Part shown: positions 1 through 7,592 of the stretch, one piece after another
Layout of the letters: each line of letters begins with the position of its first letter
How positions within the stretch are numbered: position 1 is the first letter of the stretch
Assembly: GCF_900155595.1 (NCBI RefSeq)
Contig: NZ_FTPB01000004.1
Span: forward strand, 1,364,001-1,428,000
Direction of reading: 5' to 3'
Length of the DNA: 64,000 bases
Source of the DNA: Actinomyces mediterranea
Lineage (GTDB): Bacteria > Actinomycetota > Actinomycetes > Actinomycetales > Actinomycetaceae
Notes under the pieces: model-generated
Databases searched by the model: none
What the model was told of the DNA's origin: nothing
What the model saw: the letters and a program-made list of their open reading frames with translations, nothing else
Position numbers and translations under genes: made by a program

Positions 1-1601
1 AATAGGAGGAGACCCACGGAGTAGGGCAGTGCCTTTCGCAAGAGCTCGGGCTCCATCCCCTCCTCCTTGACGGCGGTCGCGGCGATCGCGAGATTCTGGG
101 GGCTGATGATCTTGCCGAGGCCGCCGCCGACCTCGTTGACGGCGAGGAGGAGCTGCGGGCTCAGCCCCGTCTGCGCGGCAACCGTCGAATGGAGGTTCGC
201 GAAGAGTGCGCCTGCCGAGGTTGCCGAACCCGTCACAGCCGTCCCGATCCACCCCAGAATCGGGGCGAAGAAGGCGAAGGCCGCACCTGTCATCGCCAGG
301 GCGGTTCCGATGGCGACCGTCTGACCGGAGTAGTTCATCGCGTAGGCGAGGGCCATGACAGCGGTGATCGTGAGGATCGCCATCTTCAACCCCATGATGG
401 TCGATCCGAGGGTCGCAATGCCCTTCGAAACGGAGAAGGGGAAGCGCCCGTCCGAATCGGTCGCCGAGTATACGGCGATGACGACGAGTGAGGCGAGGAC
501 GAGCATCGTGCCGGGGGAGGACAGCGAGGACAGGGTGAAGACCGTGTCCGTGGAGACTTCGCCGCTCAGCGTCATGAGATTGCCGTCCAATCCCGGCCAG
601 GGGATCTTCACATCCGTCGCCTTGAGAACGGCCGGGATATCGACGCCGAACCTCCACAGCTTGGCGACGGCGAAGACGATGACGACGAACCAGTAGGGCA
701 GAAGGGCCAGGGTGATGCGGCCCGCGCCGAGTGACTCGCTGCCGTTCGCTGCGGAGCGCTGATCGTCGGGCGTCGACGGCGTCCAGAAGGTCAAAAGACC
801 CGCGGCGAGGGCGAAGGAGAGCAGTGCGCCGACGACGGCGGTGAGCTCATAGGAGATGAAGTGCGCGGTTGCGTAGTGACCGACCGCCATGCCGATCCCG
901 GATGCCAGGCCGATGGGCCACAGTTCCTTGACACCGCGCGCCCCGTCGAGCATGGCGAGCAGCAGGAAGGGGAGCCAGATGAGGAACAGCGGGGTGATGC
1001 TCGACGCTGTTGATGTGATGAGCGGAGTGTCGATTCCGCCGAGCTTCGCGGTGGTGATCATGGGGATCGCCATTGCGCCGAAGCCGACGTGGATGGAGTT
1101 TGCGACCATGGTCACGAGGGCGGCCTTCATCGGGGGCAGCCCAAGGGCGAGGAGCATTGCGCAGGTGATCGCCACAGGAGCGCCGAAACCGGCGAGGCCC
1201 TCCATGAGGGCGCAGAATGCAGTGGCGACGAGGAGAGCCTGAATACGCAGATCGCCCTTACCGACGAGGGAGAATACCGCGCGCACATCGTCGCCGCGCC
1301 CGGATGCCTCCGATAGGTTGTAGAGCCACACTGCTGCGACGACGATGTAGCAAATGACGAGCAGACCGAAGGTGGCGCCCTGTGTCGCCGACAAGAGGGA
1401 GAGTCCTGCGGGCATGTGGAACCCGAGGACGGCGACCGCAATGGCGACTGCGAGCGAGCCGATGGCGCACCAGTGCGTCGCGATCTTGAAGACGCCGAGC
1501 ATGACGAAGAAGACCGCGAGCGGGAGGAGGGCGAGCAGGGCTGTCAGGGGCAGTGAATCTGCTACCGCTGTTGTCGAGGGAGTGAACGCGCTTGCGAACA
1601 T
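1..1601 (-). CDS. lldP: L-lactate permease (LctP/LldP family), 3' end cut by window
   Basis: Integral membrane proton/lactate symporter expected to import L-lactate (or glycolate). The minus-strand reading frame is open from an ATG at 1601 to the window edge, giving 533 residues, close to the usual 530-560. The protein is almost entirely hydrophobic helices. The family core is clear near the C-terminal part: a GWIGTAVTGSATSAGALFAN block, then a segment with LAVNEVGGGLGKIISPQNLAIA, both hallmarks of LctP permeases. An AAGGA Shine-Dalgarno-like sequence precedes the ATG. It is transcribed divergently from the ABC exporter at 1798. A large FAD/Fe-S hydroxyacid dehydrogenase lies elsewhere in the window (40637-43771), but no lactate dehydrogenase is adjacent here. 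The assignment to the family is firm; the exact substrate is inferred. Confidence 0.9.
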   Translation of the reverse strand, partial: MFASAFTPSTTAVADSLPLTALLALLPLAVFFVMLGVFKIATHWCAIGSLAVAIAVAVLGFHMPAGLSLLSATQGATFGLLVICYIVVAAVWLYNLSEASGRGDDVRAVFSLVGKGDLRIQALLVATAFCALMEGLAGFGAPVAITCAMLLALGLPPMKAALVTMVANSIHVGFGAMAIPMITTAKLGGIDTPLITSTASSITPLFLIWLPFLLLAMLDGARGVKELWPIGLASGIGMAVGHYATAHFISYELTAVVGALLSFALAAGLLTFWTPSTPDDQRSAANGSESLGAGRITLALLPYWFVVIVFAVAKLWRFGVDIPAVLKATDVKIPWPGLDGNLMTLSGEVSTDTVFTLSSLSSPGTMLVLASLVVIAVYSATDSDGRFPFSVSKGIATLGSTIMGLKMAILTITAVMALAYAMNYSGQTVAIGTALAMTGAAFAFFAPILGWIGTAVTGSATSAGALFANLHSTVAAQTGLSPQLLLAVNEVGGGLGKIISPQNLAIAATAVKEEGMEPELLRKALPYSVGLLL

Positions 1602-1723
1602 CAGCATTCCTTGTCCGGGGTCGGCGATGATACTAGGAGGGGGCCTCAACGATGAGTGCCAGGACTTTCAGCCTAACCCCAGTATTCCTCTCAGCGCAGC
1701 CGTTCCACTCATGACGGACACTC

Positions 1724-1739
1724 CATGACAGATGTCATG
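1724..1739. promoter_or_regulatory. Palindromic candidate operator between lldP and the ABC exporter
   Basis: CATGACA-GA-TGTCATG, two perfect 7-base arms around a 2-base centre. A direct copy of CATGAC lies just upstream at 1710-1715, and a second palindrome GCCACTGGTGGC sits at 1758-1769. The sites lie 30-70 bases before the ABC exporter start. They could be bound by the NarL-type regulator encoded at 4753-5385, but that link is inference only. Confidence 0.45.
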
Positions 1740-1785
1740 TCACCCTCCATCACTGATGCCACTGGTGGCGTGACCAGCGCAAACG

Positions 1786-1791
1786 TACCGT
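1786..1791 (+). promoter_or_regulatory. -10 element of a probable leaderless transcript
   Basis: TACCGT sits exactly six bases before the ATG at 1798, and no Shine-Dalgarno sequence is present. The same TANNNT-N6-ATG spacing recurs at four other starts in this window, so transcription probably begins at or next to the start codon. Confidence 0.45.
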
Positions 1792-1797
1792 TGGCTC

Positions 1798-2703
1798 ATG
1801 ATCGATACGAACCCCGTCATTGAGGCCGTCGCGCTGACCAAAACCTTCGGTCCCACTATTGCCGTCGACTCGGTTTCCATGCGCATCGACGTCGGTGAGA
1901 TCGTTGCACTGCTGGGGAAGAACGGAGCCGGCAAGACGACGCTCATCGATATGATCCTCGGATTGCAGCGCCCTACTTCAGGGACGTCCACTCTGTTCGG
2001 GATGGAACCGCGCCGCGCCATCGCCTCGAGTCTCATCGGCGCCGTCCATCAGAGCGGCGCACTCCCCGTCGACTACACGATCCGCGAGACCCTCTCGCTG
2101 TTCGCCGCGACCCATGCCCGTCCCCTCGGCGTCGAGGCCCTGATGGAGGAGACTCGTCTGGCTCACCTCGCCCGCCGCCCCATCCGAAAACTCTCCGGCG
2201 GCGAATGCCAGCGCGTGCGACTCGCACTCGCACTCCTGCCCGATCCGAGTCTGCTCATCCTCGACGAGCCGACCGCCGGAATGGACGCGACGTCCAGGCG
2301 CGAATTCTGGGACCTCATGAAGGGCCAGGCGAAACGGGGGCGCACCATCGTCTTCGCTACCCACTATCTCGCCGAGGCAGAAGAGTTCGCGCAGCGCACG
2401 ATCATCATGAAGGACGGTGGCATCGCAGCAGACAGTCCCACATACGACTTGCGCAGCTCGTACTCGCGCCGCCGCCTGCGCATCGCCGTTCCCGATCGCG
2501 CCAGCACCGATGCCTGTAGGGAAGTGACGAGTATCAGCCTCGACGTCCAGTGTGAGCGCGTCGACGGGGGCGAGTCGATCATCGTCGTCTCGGGCGACAA
2601 TCTCGACGAGGCCGCCCGCGTACTCCTGTCCATCGACGGGGCGCACGGCCTCGAGATCAGCGCCTCCTCCCTCGAAGACGTCTTCGCCGCCCTCACCGCC
2701 TGA
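1798..2703 (+). CDS. ABC exporter ATP-binding protein (ABC-2 type)
   Basis: 301-residue cytoplasmic ATPase that should power the permease encoded directly downstream. Walker A reads GKNGAGKTT (about residues 40-48), the ABC signature is LSGGECQR, and Walker B is LLILDEPTAGMD, followed by a switch histidine in FATHYL. A C-terminal extension of about 90 residues resembles the accessory domain of drug and antibiotic exporters of the NatA/DrrA class. The ATG at 1798 has no ribosome binding site but lies six bases after a -10 like hexamer, so a leaderless start is likely. It forms a unit with the permease (21-base gap) and is followed by a sensor kinase and response regulator, the usual arrangement for envelope-stress or antimicrobial-peptide efflux. 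The substrate cannot be read from the sequence. Confidence 0.88.
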   Translation: MIDTNPVIEAVALTKTFGPTIAVDSVSMRIDVGEIVALLGKNGAGKTTLIDMILGLQRPTSGTSTLFGMEPRRAIASSLIGAVHQSGALPVDYTIRETLSLFAATHARPLGVEALMEETRLAHLARRPIRKLSGGECQRVRLALALLPDPSLLILDEPTAGMDATSRREFWDLMKGQAKRGRTIVFATHYLAEAEEFAQRTIIMKDGGIAADSPTYDLRSSYSRRRLRIAVPDRASTDACREVTSISLDVQCERVDGGESIIVVSGDNLDEAARVLLSIDGAHGLEISASSLEDVFAALTA

Positions 2704-2724
2704 CACGAGAATCGGATACCGACT

Positions 2725-3516
2725 ATGACCACTGCAATGCCATCTCCAGCCGTCGTCGTTCGCACATCCTCAGGGTGGAAGGGCTTCGGCCTCGTCGCCT
2801 GGTACTCCTTCTGGAAGCTCCTCACCAACCCCTTCTCGCTGGGTTTTGCGATCCTGCTGCCGATCTTCATGTACATGATGTTCGGCGCCGGACGGGACTA
2901 CTCGGACATTTGGACCGTCCACGCGAATGTGGCGGCGACAGTCCTGGTCAATATGACCCTCTACGGCGTCATCATCGAGACCTCCTCCATGGGGGCGAAT
3001 GTCGCACTCGAGAGGACGAGCGGCATCTCCCGCCTATACGCCCTCACCCCCTTGTCGAGTACCGCTCTCACCCTCGCCAGGGCCCTCGCCTCTATGTGCA
3101 TCGCCGCCGCCGTCATCGCGGTCACCTTCACGGTGGGGGCGCTGACGGGGGCGCGCATGGAGGGCGCAGCCTGGGCCTCGGTATGTGCGATCCTCCTCGT
3201 CACCTCCGTCATGCCTGCGACGATCGGCCTGGCCATCGCCTTCGCAGTCAGATCCGATGGGGCCTTCGCCGCATCCAGCGCCGTCACCGTCCTCTCCTCA
3301 TTCGCTGCTGGAATGTTCATCCCCATCGAGCAGATGGGGCAATTCTGGGCGCGCCTGGCCCCGTGGACGCCGTTCTACGGGATCAGTCAGATCGCCCAAT
3401 GCCCCCTATACGGGTGGGAAGCCTTCAAATGGTCGTGGATCGCCTCCATCGCCGTGTGGACCGCCCTCTTCGGACTCCTCGCCGTGTGGGCGCAGCAACG
3501 CGACACTGCCCGGTGA
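2725..3516 (+). CDS. ABC-2 type permease
   Basis: 263-residue membrane protein with six predicted hydrophobic segments, of the ABC-2 (drug/lipid export) permease type, for example the stretches around residues 35-50, 70-90, 120-145, 150-175, 180-200 and 235-255. It begins 21 bases after the ATPase stop, so the two proteins should form one transporter. Residues such as LERTSGISRLYALTPLS match the cytoplasmic coupling segment common in this family (typically ERE/E-RxxG followed by a short helix). The two-component system that follows at 3611 probably responds to the same stress or controls this exporter. No substrate can be assigned. Confidence 0.85.
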   Translation: MTTAMPSPAVVVRTSSGWKGFGLVAWYSFWKLLTNPFSLGFAILLPIFMYMMFGAGRDYSDIWTVHANVAATVLVNMTLYGVIIETSSMGANVALERTSGISRLYALTPLSSTALTLARALASMCIAAAVIAVTFTVGALTGARMEGAAWASVCAILLVTSVMPATIGLAIAFAVRSDGAFAASSAVTVLSSFAAGMFIPIEQMGQFWARLAPWTPFYGISQIAQCPLYGWEAFKWSWIASIAVWTALFGLLAVWAQQRDTAR

Positions 3517-3610
3517 CGAGGTCGCAGGAGAGCACGAATACTCGGCCCGGGCGCCGCATTGAGTGCCTCCGGAACGACTAGTCTCACAGGAGACGGAGGA
3601 GGAGAAGCGA

Positions 3611-4756
3611 ATGACCCCCGACCACTATTCGGCGGGCGCCAACGGGTGGCGTGATCGCGTCGAGCGGCACCCCCGGCTCTTCTCCCTGTTGTGGGCGGTG
3701 CCGTTCATGGTGTTCCTCGCCTTCCCCATTGCGGAGGCGCTCTCTGAGGGCATCGAGACGCGGACGGGTGCGCTCATCCTGGCGGAGGCGATCGCCCTCG
3801 GCGCCGCCTACCTCGCCGTCTGGCTGCTCAACGACCCGGCGCCGACCTGCCAGAAGATCACGCCCGCACTGGCCTCCACCCTGGGCGCCCTCGTCCTCAT
3901 CCAGATCATCATGGCGATTACCATCGCCCGCACTGGAGGAGCGGGCGGGGTGTACATGCTCAGCTACGTCGCGGCTCCGATGGCGCTTCTCGCACCGAGG
4001 CGATGGCTCCCGGCGGGTATGGGAGCTCTCGCGGCACTCGTCGGCATCGAGACTTTCATCTGGCCGAGGGAGGGAGTATTCCCTTTCTTGACGATCCTCA
4101 TGGCGAGCGCCGTATGCCTCCTCGCGCGCACGAGTATCGACCGGGAGCGCCTCGACAAGGTGAAGGCCGCCCAGGAACTCGCCCTCTCCCAGGAGAGGGA
4201 GCGCAGCAGGATCAGTGCAGACCTCCACGACATCCTCGGGCAGACGCTCACGGGGATCACTGTGAAAGCCGATTTGGCCGGGCGTCTCCTCGACACCGGT
4301 AGGATCAATGACGCCCGCGCCCAGATCGACGATCTGATGGAAATGTCGCGCCAGGCTCTGACCGATGTGCGCGCCGTGGTGAGCGCGAATCGTACTCTCC
4401 TAGTGGATGCGGAGATCGAGTCCGCCGCGCAACTCCTCGCCGCGGCGGGAGTCCTCCTCGAGGTGCGCCGCGATGCCGAACCCGCCCCCGGTGCCACTTC
4501 GACGCTCATCGCACACGCCATTCGGGAGGGCTGTGCGAATGCGCTCCACCACGCGCGCCCGAGTCGCGTCATCATCACTGTGGGCGCTCACGGAGTGAGG
4601 ATCGTCAATGATGGCGTGAGGGGGAGTCGGACGACGTTGACGCCGCAGCGTCCGGGCAATGGCCTTGAGGGGCTGCGCGAACGCGTTGGCGACCGCGGTC
4701 GCGTGGCGTGGAGAAGCGAGGGGGATGAATGGATCCTCGATATGGAGGCGGTATGA
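3611..4756 (+). CDS. Sensor histidine kinase (NarL/DesK type, HisKA_3)
   Basis: 381-residue membrane sensor kinase. The N-terminal half carries about five or six hydrophobic helices and no large extracytoplasmic domain, as in DesK/LiaS-type intramembrane sensors. The phosphoacceptor box is ERSRISADLHDILGQTLTG with His206. The C-terminal HATPase domain shows the N-box (IREGCANALHHARPS) and a G-box (NGLEGLRERV). A GTG at 3563 would add 16 residues, but the ATG at 3611 has a strong GGAGGAGGAG ribosome site just upstream and is preferred. The stop overlaps the start of the response regulator by four bases (ATGA), so the pair is translationally coupled. The signal is unknown. Confidence 0.88.
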   Translation: MTPDHYSAGANGWRDRVERHPRLFSLLWAVPFMVFLAFPIAEALSEGIETRTGALILAEAIALGAAYLAVWLLNDPAPTCQKITPALASTLGALVLIQIIMAITIARTGGAGGVYMLSYVAAPMALLAPRRWLPAGMGALAALVGIETFIWPREGVFPFLTILMASAVCLLARTSIDRERLDKVKAAQELALSQERERSRISADLHDILGQTLTGITVKADLAGRLLDTGRINDARAQIDDLMEMSRQALTDVRAVVSANRTLLVDAEIESAAQLLAAAGVLLEVRRDAEPAPGATSTLIAHAIREGCANALHHARPSRVIITVGAHGVRIVNDGVRGSRTTLTPQRPGNGLEGLRERVGDRGRVAWRSEGDEWILDMEAV

Positions 4757-5385
4757 GCATCCCGGGAGGCGGTCGTCTGCGCGTCATCGTCGTCGACGAC
4801 CAGCAGATGGTGAGAGGGGCCCTGGCGACGCTGCTGTCGCTGGAAGAGGATATCGATGTCGTCGCCCAAGCGGGTAGTGGTCGCGAGGCCGTGGAGGCGA
4901 TCGCTGCGACTCCAGCGCCAATCGATGTCGTCGTCATGGATGTGGAAATGCCCGATATGGATGGGATCACCGCCTGTGAGGCGATCCGGTCCCGATTCCC
5001 CTCAGTCAGGGTCCTCATGCTCACCACTTTCGGAAGGCCCGGATACGTGCAGCGCTCTCTCGACGCCGGGGCGAGTGGCTTCATGGTGAAGGACGCCCCC
5101 TCCGAACAGCTCGCCGATGCTGTGCGCCGCGTGTGCGCCGGGCACCGGATCATCGACCCGACGCTGGCCGTCGAGACTCTTGCGCGCGGAGCCTCCCCTT
5201 TGACCGATAGGGAGGTCGATGTGCTGCGCGCGGTCGCAGAGGGGGGAACCATTGCGGATATTGCGGCGCAACTGGGTCTGGGACCGGGGACGGTGCGCAA
5301 TCATGTCTCCGCTGTGATGGCGAAGACGAATGCGAGGACGAGGGCGGAGGCGGTGCGCATCGCGACGGATGCGGGATGGCTCTGA
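4753..5385 (+). CDS. NarL/LuxR-type response regulator
   Basis: 210-residue DNA-binding response regulator, partner of the upstream kinase. The receiver domain (about residues 8-125) holds the acidic pair DD near the start, the phosphoacceptor Asp63 in VVMDVEMPDMDG and the conserved lysine in FMVKDAP. The C-terminal LuxR helix-turn-helix begins at LTDREVDVLRAVAEGGTIADIA and ends with GTVRNHVSAVMAKT. The ATG at 4753 overlaps the kinase stop as ATGA; an upstream in-frame ATG at 4729 lies inside the kinase gene and is less likely. Plausible targets are the palindromes before the ABC exporter at 1724-1769; this is inference from proximity. Confidence 0.9.
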   Translation: MSIPGGGRLRVIVVDDQQMVRGALATLLSLEEDIDVVAQAGSGREAVEAIAATPAPIDVVVMDVEMPDMDGITACEAIRSRFPSVRVLMLTTFGRPGYVQRSLDAGASGFMVKDAPSEQLADAVRRVCAGHRIIDPTLAVETLARGASPLTDREVDVLRAVAEGGTIADIAAQLGLGPGTVRNHVSAVMAKTNARTRAEAVRIATDAGWL

Positions 5386-5422
5386 GGATCCGCTGATCGG
5401 GAGCGCAGCGCTCGCAATCACA

Positions 5423-5475
5423 TTTAGGTAACGCTTATGAGGAATATTTACACCTCACATTAATTTGGTTACGCT
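5423..5475 (+). promoter_or_regulatory. Repeated GGTWACGCT motif upstream of the iron operon
   Basis: Two near-identical elements, TTTAGGTAACGCT (5423-5435) and TTTGGTTACGCT (5464-5475), lie about 40 bases apart, roughly four DNA turns, in an AT-rich patch ahead of the FTR1 gene. TTAGGTAA resembles one half of a DtxR/IdeR iron box (TTAGGTTAG...), but the second half-site is poor. They may be iron-repressor or other activator sites; the identity of the factor is not established. Confidence 0.35.
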
Positions 5476-5556
5476 GTGTATGCGTAATGCGGGGCATTGA
5501 TGAACGACGTGTCCCGCCCATCCCGAACAGCCGTAATCGCCAAGGAGTCGTACACC

Positions 5557-6816
5557 GTGAGTGGAGCCATGCCCTCGACCATCACCGGACATCGGAACCA
5601 CATCCTCCTCGCACTCCTCCTCGCACTCGTCGCAGCCCTCCTCTTCACCGCCCCTCCCGCAGCGCACGCCGACTCCCAGCCGCAGACCTGGACCGAAGTC
5701 GCAGAGGAGATGGGGCAGATCCTCGACGATGCACAGGCGACCTTCCTCGCCGGAGACGCCGAGGGCGGCAAAAACGGGGTGAACACCGCCTACTACCGCC
5801 GCTACGAGACCCTCGGCTTCGAAAAGCAAGTCTTGGCGCGCATCTCCGGAGAGAGGGTCTCGACCGTGGAGATGGAGTTCTCCCTACTCAAGAAGGCGAT
5901 GACCGACGGCGACAGCAACGCAGTCGCCGTGCATACGGCGACGCTCAAAACTTTCCTCCTCGAAGACGCCGCCACCCTCGACGGAAAGAGCGGGACGGCG
6001 AATGCGTCGACGAGCCCATGGCTGTCGGGCTTCGTGCCCTCACTGCTCGTCATCCTGCGCGAAGGCATGGAGGCGATCCTCGTCGTCGCAGCGATCCTCG
6101 CTTACCTGACCAAGACGGGGCACGCAGATAAGGAGAGGGTCGTATGGGCGGGAGCAGTCCTCGCCCTGGCGGCATCCATCGCCCTGGCAGTCGCCTTCTC
6201 AGTGTTCACGAACCTCGCCGGAGCCAACCAGGAACTCCTCGAGGGGGTCACAGCCCTCGTCGCAGTCGCCATGCTCATCTGGGTATCGAATTGGATGATC
6301 AGAGCGTCCAGCGAAAAAGGGTGGGAGCGCTACATCTCGGGCCGCACCGACGCCTCGCTGAGCCGCGGCTCCCTCATCGGACTCGCCTTCATCGCCTTCC
6401 TCGCAGTCCTGCGCGAGGGCGCAGAAACGATCCTCTTCTACGTCCCGATCATCTCCGCGGCCGATGGGGCAGTCCGGCACGTATGGATCGGACTGGGAAC
6501 GGGCGCCGTCATCCTCGTCATCGTGTACCTGCTCATCCGCTTCGCAGCGCTGCGGATCCCCCTGCGCCCCTTCTTCACCGTCACCTCGATCCTCCTGGCC
6601 GTCATGGCCATCACCTTCACGGGATCGGGAATCAAGGAACTCCAAGAGGCCGACGTCGTGTCGCTGACGCCCCTGGGCGGGTTCCCCACCATTGACCTCT
6701 TGGGGATCTATCCCCGAGTGGAGAACCTCGCCGCGCAGGCGCTGGTCCTCATCATCATCGTCGGCCTGTACTTCTGGGGCTCGTGGCGCAAGCGCCGCGC
6801 AGCCGCAGCGAAGTGA
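5557..6816 (+). CDS. FTR1-family iron permease
   Basis: About 419-residue secreted-then-membrane protein of the FTR1/EfeU/OFeT iron permease family. A signal-peptide-like hydrophobic stretch ending in AAHA is followed by an extracytoplasmic region of about 130 residues, then about seven membrane helices. Both family REGxE iron-binding motifs are present: LREGMEAILVV (REGME 168-172) and LREGAETILFY (REGAE 286-290). The GTG at 5557 is preceded by AAGGAG with good spacing and puts the signal peptide at the N-terminus; an ATG at 5500 is possible but adds an unlikely prefix. It is the first gene of an eight-gene operon. Partner proteins (a P19-like lipoprotein, DUF2318, FtsX/ABC) match the P19 iron system described in Campylobacter. 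Ferric/ferrous preference is not deducible. Confidence 0.9.
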   Translation: MSGAMPSTITGHRNHILLALLLALVAALLFTAPPAAHADSQPQTWTEVAEEMGQILDDAQATFLAGDAEGGKNGVNTAYYRRYETLGFEKQVLARISGERVSTVEMEFSLLKKAMTDGDSNAVAVHTATLKTFLLEDAATLDGKSGTANASTSPWLSGFVPSLLVILREGMEAILVVAAILAYLTKTGHADKERVVWAGAVLALAASIALAVAFSVFTNLAGANQELLEGVTALVAVAMLIWVSNWMIRASSEKGWERYISGRTDASLSRGSLIGLAFIAFLAVLREGAETILFYVPIISAADGAVRHVWIGLGTGAVILVIVYLLIRFAALRIPLRPFFTVTSILLAVMAITFTGSGIKELQEADVVSLTPLGGFPTIDLLGIYPRVENLAAQALVLIIIVGLYFWGSWRKRRAAAAK

Positions 6817-6858
6817 CGAGTGCCGACCCCCATCCGACACTGACATGGAGAATCATTC

Positions 6859-7479
6859 ATGAAGCGCTCACTCATCCGACTCGGCGCCGCAACAGCGGCA
6901 CTCGCCCTCGTGACAGGGCTGGCCGCATGCTCCTCCGGCTCGACGTCCACCACCTCGACGAATGCCGATGCAGCGCCGTCCGCGCCCGCCCCCGGCGAAG
7001 ACGCGGGCTTCGACGAGTTCCCCCTCGGGGACGACGTCTTCTCCGGCCCCCTGAAGATCGCGGGCGTCTACTTCCAGCCCGTCGATATGGAGCCCAAGCT
7101 CCAGCTCGCCGCGTCTGAGGCGTCCATGCACATCGAAGCGGACATCTCCGCTGTCGAGGGCAATGACCTCGGATACGGCGTCGGCGACTTCATCCCCGGC
7201 CTCACCGTCGAGTACAAGTTCATCGGCAAGGACGGCTCCACGGTGCTCGAGGGGGTTTTCATGCCGATGAATGCCTCTGACGGTCCGCACTACGGGCTCA
7301 ACCTGCCCAAGCTCGACGCAGGCACCTACACCGTCCAGTTCATCGTCCATTCCCCGGAGGAGAACGGCTGGCTGCTGCACACCGATGCCGCCACCGGTGT
7401 CGGTGGCCGCTTCTGGACCGAGCCGATCGTCGCGGAGTTCACGGACTTCCAGTGGGATCCCTCCGCAGTAGAATGGTGA
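6859..7479 (+). CDS. P19/Tp34-like iron-binding lipoprotein
   Basis: 206-residue lipoprotein of the Fe2+ transport / P19 family (PF10634 type). The N-terminus carries a lipobox LAAC with Cys24 as the lipidated residue, then a short Ser/Thr/Pro-rich linker. The metal-site residues of P19 can be recognised: His91 and Glu93 in SMHIEAD, Met137, Asp141 and His144 in MPMNASDGPHYG, and His174 in LLHTDAATGVGG. These match the Cu/Fe-binding set of the Campylobacter protein. It starts 42 bases after the FTR1 stop. It should bind iron on the outer face of the membrane and hand it to the FTR1 permease. A strong hairpin follows at 7490-7521. Confidence 0.9.
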   Translation: MKRSLIRLGAATAALALVTGLAACSSGSTSTTSTNADAAPSAPAPGEDAGFDEFPLGDDVFSGPLKIAGVYFQPVDMEPKLQLAASEASMHIEADISAVEGNDLGYGVGDFIPGLTVEYKFIGKDGSTVLEGVFMPMNASDGPHYGLNLPKLDAGTYTVQFIVHSPEENGWLLHTDAATGVGGRFWTEPIVAEFTDFQWDPSAVEW

Positions 7480-7489
7480 TGCTGCGTTC

Positions 7490-7521
7490 AGGCGGGTCGA
7501 AGGGGATCCTTCGACCCGCCT
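7490..7521 (+). terminator. Strong intra-operon hairpin without U-tract
   Basis: A perfect 14-base stem (AGGCGGGTCGAAGG / CCTTCGACCCGCCT) with a GGAT loop lies 10 bases after the P19 stop and about 70 bases before the next gene. No T run follows, so it may be a partial terminator or an mRNA-stabilising structure that keeps the first two genes more abundant than the distal six. Confidence 0.6.
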
Positions 7522-7592
7522 CGTCTGCGCCATCCGCAACGGGCGGCCCCCGCTCGCGACGGTCCTGACACGGGAAGAAGAGTCTGAACACC

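Noticed and set aside
5423-5441. Full DtxR/IdeR iron box at the FTR1 promoter
   Set aside because: Only the first half-site (TTAGGTAA) fits; the complementary half is poor, so it is listed only as a candidate motif.
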